This document shows, piece after piece, positions 8,260 through 15,064 of a DNA stretch of 64,000 bases. The notes under the pieces are model-generated. The model was not told the origin of the DNA and ran no database searches. It saw only the letters and a list, made by a program, of their open reading frames with translations. Within the stretch, counting starts at the first letter, position 1, and every line of letters begins with the position of its first letter. The stretch is taken from NCBI RefSeq assembly GCF_026967795.1, contig NZ_JAPVBH010000002.1:496001-560000 (forward strand). Reading direction: 5' to 3'. Position numbers and translations under genes: made by a program. Source of the stretch: Modestobacter sp. VKM Ac-2986 (GTDB lineage: Bacteria; Actinomycetota; Actinomycetes; Mycobacteriales; Geodermatophilaceae).

Positions 8260-9816
8260 GTGCGCATCACCACCCGCCGCCCTGTCGCGGACACCGCCGC
8301 CGAGCTCGCCGAGGCGCGCTCGGACGTCACCGCCGTCACCCGGGTGCTCATGGCCCTGGACGGCGCCCGCACCGAGGAGGAGGTGGCCCGCGCCGCGCTG
8401 GACACCGTCCGGCAGTGCTTCGGCTGGGCCTACGGCTCCTGGTGGAAGATCGACCACGGTGACCGCGCGCTGCACTTCGCCGTCGAGTCCGGCGACGCCG
8501 GGCGGGAGTTCCGCGAGGTCACGCTGACGGCCTCCTTCGCCGAGGGCGTCGGGCTGTCCGGGCGGGCGTGGCGGTCCCGCGACCTGCTCTTCGTCGCGGA
8601 CCTGGGTGAGATGACCGACTGCGTGCGCGCACCGGCCGCCCAGCGGGTGGGCGTCAGGTCCGGGGTCTGCTTCCCGGTCGTGCGCGGCGGGGAGGTCCTG
8701 GGGACCATGGACTTCTTCACCACCGAGACGCTCACCCCGACCGCCGAGCGGCTGGACGCGCTGCGCGCGGTCGGCACGCTGGTGTCCCAGGCCTTCACCC
8801 GGGTCACCGCCGCCGCCGACCAGGAGCGCGCCGCCGGCGACGTCGCCGCGATCAACATCCTGCTCCGCGAGCTCAGCACGGCGACCACCGTCGAGGACGC
8901 CGTCCGGACCGCGCTGGACACCATCCGCCGCGAGTTCGACTGGCACTACGGGTCCTACTGGACCGTCGACGAGAGCCGCCACGCGCTGACCTTCGCGCTG
9001 GACTCCGGCGACCTCGGCCCGGCCTTCCGCCAGGTCAGCCGGACGGCGTCCTTCGCCGAGGGCGTCGGCGTGGCCGGCCGCACGTGGAAGGCCCGCGACC
9101 TGGTGTTCGTCGAGGACCTCGGCGAGGTCAGGGACTGCGTCCGGGCGCCGGCCGCGCAGCAGGCGGGCGTGCGGTCGGGCGTCTGCCTGCCGATCACGGT
9201 CGACGGCCGGGTCCTCGGGACCATGGACTTCTTCGCCACGCGCACGCTGGTCATGAGCGACAGCCGGCGCGACGCGCTGCGCAACACCGCCTTCCTCGTC
9301 TCCCAGACCATCCAGCGGATGCGCGCCTCGGAGCGGGTGGCCACCGCGGCGCGGGAGATGGTGGCCTCGATCCAGGAGGTCGAGCGCAACGTCGCCGAGG
9401 CCACCGCCGTCGCCGGCGAGGGCCAGCGGGTGGCCGGGCAGGCCGCCGAGTTCGTCGCCAGCCTGGGCACCTCCAGCGCCGAGATCGACAAGGTCGTCCG
9501 GGTGATCACCGGCATCGCCGAGCAGACCAACCTGCTCGCCCTCAACGCCACGATCGAGGCCGCGCGCGCCGGGGAGGCCGGCAAGGGCTTCGCGGTCGTC
9601 GCCGGGGAGGTCAAGGAGTTGGCCCGGGAGACCGCGCTGGCCACCGACGAGGTCAGCGACCGGGTCACCACCATCCAGGACGACGTCCAGCGGGTCGTCG
9701 GGGCGCTGGACTCCATCCGCGAGGTGGTCGACCGGGTCAACGAGACCCAGCACCTGATCGCCGGCGTCCTCACCGAGCAGTCCGCGGTCACCCGCAGCAT
9801 CGTCGAGATGTCCTGA
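8260..9816 (+). CDS. Soluble chemoreceptor with two tandem GAF domains
   Basis: 518-residue methyl-accepting chemotaxis-type protein with no membrane segment. Domains: GAF1 (about 20-190), GAF2 (about 200-360), then an MCP signalling hairpin. The hairpin tip is the canonical GIAEQTNLLALNATIEAARA, continuing GEAGKGFAVVAGEVKELARE. The two GAF domains are close copies: both contain FAEGVG..GR, a DCVRAPAAQ segment with a Cys, GVRSGVC with a second Cys, and VLGTMDFF. The GTG at 8260 is chosen because GGAGG lies 9 bases upstream; ATG 8236 is an alternative. The protein would feed an intracellular signal to CheA/CheW encoded elsewhere; no che genes are nearby. The ligand is unknown. Confidence 0.92.
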   Translation: MRITTRRPVADTAAELAEARSDVTAVTRVLMALDGARTEEEVARAALDTVRQCFGWAYGSWWKIDHGDRALHFAVESGDAGREFREVTLTASFAEGVGLSGRAWRSRDLLFVADLGEMTDCVRAPAAQRVGVRSGVCFPVVRGGEVLGTMDFFTTETLTPTAERLDALRAVGTLVSQAFTRVTAAADQERAAGDVAAINILLRELSTATTVEDAVRTALDTIRREFDWHYGSYWTVDESRHALTFALDSGDLGPAFRQVSRTASFAEGVGVAGRTWKARDLVFVEDLGEVRDCVRAPAAQQAGVRSGVCLPITVDGRVLGTMDFFATRTLVMSDSRRDALRNTAFLVSQTIQRMRASERVATAAREMVASIQEVERNVAEATAVAGEGQRVAGQAAEFVASLGTSSAEIDKVVRVITGIAEQTNLLALNATIEAARAGEAGKGFAVVAGEVKELARETALATDEVSDRVTTIQDDVQRVVGALDSIREVVDRVNETQHLIAGVLTEQSAVTRSIVEMS

Positions 9817-9822
9817 CGACCT

Positions 9823-9850
9823 CGGGTCGGCCGGTGCGGCGGCCGACCCG
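9823..9850. terminator. Bidirectional terminator hairpin
   Basis: CGGGTCGGCCG (9823-9833) pairs perfectly with CGGCCGACCCG (9840-9850) around a 6-base loop, an 11-bp stem filling the 43-bp gap between the converging chemoreceptor and SDR genes. Confidence 0.8.
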
Positions 9851-9859
9851 GGACCGGGG

Positions 9860-10639
9860 TCAGGACAGCTTCGTCCCGGTGATGCCGCCGTCGACGCGGA
9901 GCGTGATGCCGTGCACCATCGCCGCGTCGTCCGAGGCGAGGAACAGCACCCCGCGGGCGACGTCCTCGGGCCGGATCGGGGTGCCGGCCGGCGTGGTGGC
10001 CGTCATCGCGTCCAGGACCTCCCCGGCGGCCTCGTTGCCCGGGGTGCGCGTGACCCCCGGCGAGACGGTGTTGACCCGCACGCCGCGCGGCCCGAACTCG
10101 GCGGCCCAGGCCCGGGTGAGCTGCTCGGCGGCGGCCTTGGTCGCGGTGTACATCGCGCCGAAGGGGCTGCCGACCGAGGCCATCCAAGACCCGATGGTCA
10201 CCACGACCCCGCTGCCGCGCTCGGCCATCGCCGGGGCGAGCGCGCCGACGAGCACGTGCGGGGCGCGGACGTTGACCGCCAGCATCGCGTCGAGGTCGCC
10301 GTCGGGCAGGTCGGCGGTGGCCGTGACCGGGTAGATGCCGGCGTTGTTCACCAGGACGTCGACCCGCCCATCCAGGGCGTCGGTCGCGGCGGCGGCGAAG
10401 GCCCGCAGGTCGGCGTAGCTGCCGCCGAGGTCCGCGGGGACGAAGGTGGCGTGCCCGCCGTCGGCGGTGATCGCGGCGACGACGGCCTCGCCGCGGACGG
10501 CGTCCCGGCCGCTGACCGCGACGGTGGCGCCCTCGGCGGCGAGCACGACGGCGATGGCGGCGCCGATGCCGCTGGTGGAACCGGTGACGAGGGCGGTGCG
10601 GCCGGCCAGGCGGCCGGCGGTGGTGGTCGGTGAGGTCAT
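9860..10639 (-). CDS. SDR-family NAD(P)-dependent oxidoreductase
   Basis: 259-residue classical short-chain dehydrogenase. The cofactor motif is TGSTSGIG near residue 20, then NNAG (VLVNNAGIYP) and a catalytic Ser/Tyr/Lys arrangement (TIGSWMAS ... AMYTATKAAAEQ). The C-terminus VDGGITGTKLS is of the FabG/3-oxoacyl reductase-like type. Substrate unknown. It is divergent from the MmyB-type regulator at 10741 across a 101-bp gap containing a palindrome. SDR genes are commonly paired with MmyB/MltR-type regulators, which suggests direct control by that neighbour. Confidence 0.92.
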   Translation of the reverse strand: MTSPTTTAGRLAGRTALVTGSTSGIGAAIAVVLAAEGATVAVSGRDAVRGEAVVAAITADGGHATFVPADLGGSYADLRAFAAAATDALDGRVDVLVNNAGIYPVTATADLPDGDLDAMLAVNVRAPHVLVGALAPAMAERGSGVVVTIGSWMASVGSPFGAMYTATKAAAEQLTRAWAAEFGPRGVRVNTVSPGVTRTPGNEAAGEVLDAMTATTPAGTPIRPEDVARGVLFLASDDAAMVHGITLRVDGGITGTKLS

Positions 10640-10646
10640 GGCCCCA

Positions 10647-10661
10647 CTGCACCCGGTGCAG
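10647..10661. promoter_or_regulatory. Palindromic candidate operator upstream of the SDR gene
   Basis: CTGCACC, one base, GGTGCAG: a perfect 7-bp inverted repeat starting 8 bases before the SDR start codon in the SDR/regulator divergent gap. Position and symmetry suit a repressor site for the adjacent MmyB-type protein. No copy was seen in the second SDR/regulator gap, so specificity is unproven. Confidence 0.4.
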
Positions 10662-10740
10662 CCGGGGCGGGCCAGGTCCGGCTCAGCCTGGGCATGCCGT
10701 GACCAGCCGGGAACCGACGTCGCGGCCCTACCGTGGACGC

Positions 10741-11583
10741 ATGCCGACCGACCGCGCCGCGCTGGGCGCCTTCCTGCGCTCCCGCCGCGACCGGCTGACC
10801 CCGGCCCAGGCCGGGATGGACGCCTTCCCCGGGGCGCGGCGGGTGCCGGGGCTGCGCAAGGAGGAGCTGGCGGTGCTGGCCGGGCTGAGCCCGGACTACT
10901 ACTCGCGGCTGGAGCAGGGCCGGCAGGCCAACGTCTCCGACGAGGTGCTCGACGCGCTGGCCCGGGCGCTGCGCCTGGACGACGTCGAGCACGCCCACCT
11001 GCGCGACCTGGCCGCCCCCACCCGCCGCCGCCGGGCCACCTCCTCGGTGCCGCAGCGGGCCGACCCGGGGCTGCTGCGGCTGATGACCGGCCTGGACCAC
11101 CTGCCGGCGCTCGTGCTCGGCCAGCGCGGCGAGGTGCTGGCCCGCAACGCCCTGCTGACCGCGGTGCTCGGCCACCCCTTCGAGCCGGGGTCGTCGCTGC
11201 TGCGCTGGCTGTTCCTGGACCCGCTGGCCCGCGAGCGGATCGTCAACTGGGCGCAGTTCGCCATGGCGTCGGTGGGGGCGCTGCGCCGGGACGCCGCCCG
11301 GCACCCCGACGACGTCCGGCTGCGCGCCCTGATCGACGAGCTGCGGGCCGCCGACCCCGACGTCGCCCGCTGGTGGGACGACCAGGGCGTGCGCGACTAC
11401 GCCTCGGTGCCCAAGCGGATCGCCCACCCGGTGGCCGGGCCGCTGTCGTTCGACATCGAGCTGGTCTCCGCCCCGCACGACCTCGACCAGCGGCTGATCG
11501 TCTACACCGCCGAGCCCGGGTCCCCGACCGCCCGGCAGCTGCCGCTGCTGGCCAGCTGGGGAGCGGCGGCCCCGGCACGCTGA
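10741..11583 (+). CDS. MmyB-type XRE transcriptional regulator
   Basis: 280-residue regulator. N-terminal HTH_31/XRE domain (residues 8-75) with the hallmark LRKEELAVLAGLSPDYYSRL, EQGRQANVSDEVLDALARAL. The C-terminal MmyB/MltR ligand-binding domain (about 105-270) shows LLRWLFLDPLARERIVNW and LIVYTAEPGSPTARQLPLL. Family members bind fatty-acid-like ligands in a PAS-like pocket and often control a neighbouring SDR gene. ATG 10741 is chosen because TACCGT (10729-10734) lies exactly six bases ahead, implying a leaderless transcript. Its end meets the next, converging MmyB regulator with a 4-bp gap. Confidence 0.92.
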   Translation: MPTDRAALGAFLRSRRDRLTPAQAGMDAFPGARRVPGLRKEELAVLAGLSPDYYSRLEQGRQANVSDEVLDALARALRLDDVEHAHLRDLAAPTRRRRATSSVPQRADPGLLRLMTGLDHLPALVLGQRGEVLARNALLTAVLGHPFEPGSSLLRWLFLDPLARERIVNWAQFAMASVGALRRDAARHPDDVRLRALIDELRAADPDVARWWDDQGVRDYASVPKRIAHPVAGPLSFDIELVSAPHDLDQRLIVYTAEPGSPTARQLPLLASWGAAAPAR

Positions 11584-11587
11584 GCGT

Positions 11588-12409
11588 TCAGCCGGCTGCG
11601 GTCGCCGCCACCGACCCCAGCAGGGCGAGCCCCTCGGCGCTGGCCGAGCCCGACTCGGCCGAGTAGACGACGAGCTGCTGACCGGGGGCGGCCCGGACGT
11701 CGAAGGACTGCATCCCCAGCGTGAGCGGCCCGACCTCGGGGTGGCGGAACCGCTTGACCTCCAGCGTCTTGCCCCGGGCGTCGTTGCGCTGCCAGAGCCG
11801 GGCGAACTCCGGGCTGTCCTGCAGCAGCCGGTCGACCACCGCGCGGACGCGGGGCGCCTCGCCCCATGCACCCTGGGCCAGCCGGAGACCGGCGACGGTG
11901 TTGGCGGCGACCAGCGGCCAGTCGGCGTACAGCTGCCGGGCCGCGGGGTCGCAGAACAGCGCGACGACGAGGTTGCGGGAGGACAGGGAGGCACCGAACA
12001 GCGCCTCGCCCAGCCGGTTGGCGGCGAGCACGTCGTAGGCGCGGCCCAGCACGAGCGCTGGGGTGTCCGGCCAGCGGTCCAGCAGGGCGAGCAGGGCGGG
12101 GTCGACCCGTTCGGGCAGCGGGACCCAGTCCGGGCGGGGGCTCAGCCCGGCCAGCCGGTACAGGTGCGACCGGCTGTCCTCGGACAGCTGGAGCGCCTGC
12201 CCCAGGGCGTCGAGCACCTGCGGCGAGGGGTGGCGCTCACGGCCCTGCTCCAACCGCGTGTAGTAGTCGACGCTCATCTCCGCCTGCCGGGCCACCTCCT
12301 CGCGGCGCAGCCCGGCCACCCGGCGGGCGCCGTAGGAGGGCAGCCCCAGCTGGGCCGGGGTGACCTGCGCCCGCCGGGCCCGCAGGAAGTCACCCAGGTC
12401 AGACGCCAT
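11588..12409 (-). CDS. MmyB-type XRE transcriptional regulator (second)
   Basis: 273-residue paralogue of the preceding regulator, facing it tail to tail. The HTH includes LRREEVARQAEMSVDYYTRL, EQGRERHPSPQVLDALGQAL. The MmyB domain has LVVALFCDPAARQLYADW and LVVYSAESGSASAEGLALL. Start at ATG 12409, with TACGGT (minus strand, 12416-12421) six bases upstream, as in the other regulator. It diverges from the SDR gene at 12510, giving the order SDR, regulator, regulator, SDR. The two regulators share the fold but clearly not high identity, so they are not a recent duplication. Confidence 0.92.
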   Translation of the reverse strand: MASDLGDFLRARRAQVTPAQLGLPSYGARRVAGLRREEVARQAEMSVDYYTRLEQGRERHPSPQVLDALGQALQLSEDSRSHLYRLAGLSPRPDWVPLPERVDPALLALLDRWPDTPALVLGRAYDVLAANRLGEALFGASLSSRNLVVALFCDPAARQLYADWPLVAANTVAGLRLAQGAWGEAPRVRAVVDRLLQDSPEFARLWQRNDARGKTLEVKRFRHPEVGPLTLGMQSFDVRAAPGQQLVVYSAESGSASAEGLALLGSVAATAAG

Positions 12410-12509
12410 GCCCCGACCGTAGGGCCGGACCGGCGGCCGTGGGTGGGTGCGGTGCTCCCAGGCACGGCCCGGCCTGGTCCGGTCCGCTGCCGCGCCGGAC
12501 GGTGGCGGC

Positions 12510-13265
12510 ATGACCGAGAACCCGACACCCTCCTCCTCCCCGACCCACAAGGTGGTCGTGCTGACCGGCGCCAGCAGCGGCATCGGCGCCGCCACCGCAC
12601 TCCGCCTGGCCGCCGAGGGCCACCACGTCGTGCTGGCCGCCCGCCGCGAGGACCGGCTGGCCGAGCTGGTGGCGCAGATCGAGGCGGCCGGCGGTTCCGC
12701 CGAGGCGCACCGGGTGGACGTCACCGTCGCCGCCGACGTCCGGGCCCTGCTGGAGTCCGTCGTGGCCACCCGCGGCCGGGTCGACGTGGTGGTGAACAAC
12801 GCCGGCGTCATGCCGCTGTCCCGGCTGGACGCCCTGCGCGTGGACGAGTGGGACCTGATGATCGACGTGAACGTCCGCGGCCTGCTGCACGGCATCGCGG
12901 CGGCCCTGCCGCACTTCCAGCGCCAGGGCAGCGGCCACTTCGTCACCGTCGCCTCCGTCGGCGCACACGCCGTGAGCCCGACCGCCGCCGTCTACTGCGG
13001 CACCAAGTACGCGGCCTGGGCGATCACCGAGGGGCTGCGCCAGGAGCTGGACCCGGGCATCCGGGTCACCACTGTGTCCCCCGGCGTGGTGGAGAGCGAG
13101 CTGGCCGGGTCCATCACCGACCCGGCCGCGGCCGAGCTGATGCGCACCTACCGGCGGAACACGGTGCCGGCGGACACGATCGCCGCGGCGATCTCCTACG
13201 CGCTGGCCCAGCCCGACGGCGTCGACGTCACCGAGATCGTGGTGCAGCCGGCCGCCCAGCGCTGA
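12510..13265 (+). CDS. SDR-family oxidoreductase (second)
   Basis: 251-residue classical SDR. TGASSGIG cofactor motif (residues 18-25), VVVNNAGVMP, catalytic VASVGAHAVSPTAAVYCGTKYA (Ser, Tyr, Lys in place), and VSPGVVESELAG after the active site. Its closest family resemblance is to the YdfG/serine dehydrogenase-like SDRs frequently found beside MmyB regulators. ATG 12510 is internal to a longer open frame and is the first start with an SDR-like N-terminus. Divergent from the regulator at 12409 across 100 bp. Confidence 0.92.
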   Translation: MTENPTPSSSPTHKVVVLTGASSGIGAATALRLAAEGHHVVLAARREDRLAELVAQIEAAGGSAEAHRVDVTVAADVRALLESVVATRGRVDVVVNNAGVMPLSRLDALRVDEWDLMIDVNVRGLLHGIAAALPHFQRQGSGHFVTVASVGAHAVSPTAAVYCGTKYAAWAITEGLRQELDPGIRVTTVSPGVVESELAGSITDPAAAELMRTYRRNTVPADTIAAAISYALAQPDGVDVTEIVVQPAAQR

Positions 13266-13288
13266 CGGCCCCGGGCAGGACGGGGCCG
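13266..13288 (+). terminator. Hairpin after the second SDR gene
   Basis: CGGCCCC pairs with GGGGCCG (7 bp, 9-base loop), beginning at the base after the stop codon. A likely terminator separating the SDR gene from the phosphonate-type transporter operon. Confidence 0.55.
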
Positions 13289-13353
13289 CCGGCGTGGGCG
13301 ACGATGGGCGCCGTCCGCTCCCGCCGTTCCCGCCGTCCCCCGGAGGTCCCGTC

Positions 13354-13386
13354 ATGCCCGCACTGCAGCCCGTCGCGAGGACGTAG
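13354..13386 (+). CDS. Candidate 10-residue leader peptide before the transporter operon
   Basis: ATG with a strong GGAGG 7 bases upstream (13342-13346) opens a 10-codon frame, MPALQPVART, whose TAG stop overlaps the GTG of the binding-protein gene (TAGTG, 13384-13388). The strong ribosome binding site belongs to this mini-ORF. The main gene has only a weak GAGG and is probably translated by reinitiation. If UAG is read by the local tRNA-Sec under some condition, termination here could be modulated; that is speculation. It may simply be a coupling device. Confidence 0.45.
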   Translation: MPALQPVART

Positions 13387-14339
13387 TGGGCACCCGTCGC
13401 GCCGTCCGGTCGGGTGGTCGAGCACAGACAGGGTTGTCCCGCCGCGGGTTCCTCACCGCCGCCGCGGCCACCGCCACGGCCGCCGCGCTCGCCGCCTGCG
13501 GCCGCACCTCCCCCGTGTCCTCCCCGGGGGCGGCGCCCTCCTCCGGCCGGGGCGCCCTGCGTCTCGGTGCCATCCCCGACCAGGACCCCGAGGTCCTCCA
13601 GCGCCTGTACGGCACGGTCGCCGAGTCCATGTCCGCCGCGCTGGACCTCGACGTCAGCTACTCCCCCGTCACCGACTACGCCGCCGCGGTCTCCCTCTTC
13701 CGCACCGGCGACCTGGACCTGGTCTGGTTCGGCGGGCTCACCGGCGTGCAGGCGCGGCTGCAGACACCCGGCGCGCAGCCGCTCGCCCAGCGCGACATCG
13801 ACCAGGACTTCCACTCGGTCTTCGTGGTCAACGCCGCGACCGGGCTCGCCCCGGCCGACGACCTGACCCCGCTGGCGCCGCTGCGGTTCACCTACGGCAG
13901 CGAGACCTCGACATCGGGCCGGCTGATGCCGGCGTACTTCCTGCGCGAGCAGGGCGTGGACCCGCAGGGCTTCCCGGGCGGCCCGGGCTTCTCCGGCTCG
14001 CACGACGCGACGCTGGCACTGGTGGCCGCGGGCACCTACCAGGCCGGCGTGCTCAACGAGCAGGTGTGGGAGAGCCGGACGGCAGCCGGCACGGTCGACC
14101 CCGCGGTGGTGCAGTACGCCCGGACGCCGGCCTTCCACGACTACCACTGGCTGCTGGGCCCGCAGGCCCCCCAGCGGCTGGGCGCCGACTTCGCGACCCG
14201 GCTGACCGGGTGGTTCACCGGCCTGCCCACCGGCGACCCGGTGCTCGAGCTGTTCGGCGCCGGCGCCTTCGTCCCGGCCACCGCGAGCGACTACGACCAG
14301 ATCGAGCAGATCGGCCGCTCCCTGGGACTGGTCAGCTGA
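13386..14339 (+). CDS. Phosphonate/phosphite-type ABC transporter substrate-binding lipoprotein
   Basis: 317-residue PhnD-family periplasmic-type binding protein. The N-terminus has a Tat-like SRRGFLTAAAATATAAALAAC ending in lipobox LAAC, so it is exported folded and lipidated. The mature part shows LRLGAIPDQDPEVLQRLYG, SPVTDYAAAVSLFRTGDLDLVWFGGLTGVQA and a TYGSETSTSGRL loop, typical of oxyanion-binding PhnD/PtxB proteins. The ligand (phosphonate, phosphite or other) cannot be set from sequence; no C-P lyase or phosphite dehydrogenase is adjacent. First gene of a three-gene operon with overlapping stops and starts. Confidence 0.88.
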   Translation: MGTRRAVRSGGRAQTGLSRRGFLTAAAATATAAALAACGRTSPVSSPGAAPSSGRGALRLGAIPDQDPEVLQRLYGTVAESMSAALDLDVSYSPVTDYAAAVSLFRTGDLDLVWFGGLTGVQARLQTPGAQPLAQRDIDQDFHSVFVVNAATGLAPADDLTPLAPLRFTYGSETSTSGRLMPAYFLREQGVDPQGFPGGPGFSGSHDATLALVAAGTYQAGVLNEQVWESRTAAGTVDPAVVQYARTPAFHDYHWLLGPQAPQRLGADFATRLTGWFTGLPTGDPVLELFGAGAFVPATASDYDQIEQIGRSLGLVS

Positions 14340-15064
14340 CCGCCGTCCTCCGGCTGCACGGCGTCTCGGTCACCCACGGCTCCACTCCCGCGCTGGACGG
14401 CGTCGACCTGACCGTGGACGTCGGCGAGCGGGTGGCCGTGGTCGGGGCGTCGGGCGCCGGCAAGTCGACGCTGCTCGCGGTGGCCAACGGCTCGGTGCCG
14501 GCCACCGCGGGCACGGTCGAGGTGCTGGGCGCCGACCCGGGTGCGCTGTCCGGCCGCGCGCTGCGGCAGCTGCGCGCCCGGGTGGGCACCGTGCACCAGC
14601 ACCTGGAGCTGGTCGGGCAGCTGCGGGTGGTGCACAACGTCAACGCCGGGCGGCTGGCGACGTGGCCGGCATGGCGGGCCGCGGTGTCGCTGCTGCGCCC
14701 GCAGGGGTTGCCCGAGGTGCTGGCCGCGCTGACCGAGGTGGAACTGGCCGACCGGGTCTGGGAGCGCACCGACCGGCTGTCGGGCGGGCAGCGGCAGCGG
14801 GTGGCCGTGGCCCGGGTGCTGGTGCAGCGGCCGGAGCTGGTGCTCGCCGACGAGCCGGCGTCCGCGCTGGACCCGGTGCTCGCCGACCGCACGATGGCCC
14901 TGCTCGCCGGCACCGGCAGCACCCTGGTGGCCTCGCTGCACGACCCGGCACTGGCGCTGCGGCACTGCACCCGGGTGGTCGGGCTGGCCGCCGGGCGGGT
15001 GGTGCTGGACTCCCCCACCGCCGTCCTGTCCCTCGCCGACCTGACCGCCTTCTACCGCCGGTGA
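14336..15064 (+). CDS. Phosphonate-type ABC transporter ATP-binding protein
   Basis: 242-residue PhnC-like ATPase. Walker A GASGAGKST (about residues 40-48), Q-loop VHQHLELVG, signature LSGGQRQRVAVARVL, Walker B LVLADEPASALDP, H-loop ASLHDPALA. The conserved N-terminus (LRLHGVSVTHGSTPALDGV) needs a start upstream of codon 6, but the frame holds no ATG, GTG or TTG there. The only candidate is CTG at 14336, overlapping the previous stop as CTGA. A rare CUG start driven by translational coupling is inferred. A sequencing error or an unusual start are the alternatives. Confidence 0.85.
   Translation: MTAVLRLHGVSVTHGSTPALDGVDLTVDVGERVAVVGASGAGKSTLLAVANGSVPATAGTVEVLGADPGALSGRALRQLRARVGTVHQHLELVGQLRVVHNVNAGRLATWPAWRAAVSLLRPQGLPEVLAALTEVELADRVWERTDRLSGGQRQRVAVARVLVQRPELVLADEPASALDPVLADRTMALLAGTGSTLVASLHDPALALRHCTRVVGLAAGRVVLDSPTAVLSLADLTAFYRR

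Noticed and set aside
10671-12481. Shared GGCCWGGTCCGG motif in the two SDR/regulator gaps
   Set aside because: In such GC-rich DNA an 11-12 base match between two 100-bp gaps is close to chance, and its orientation relative to the genes is inconsistent.
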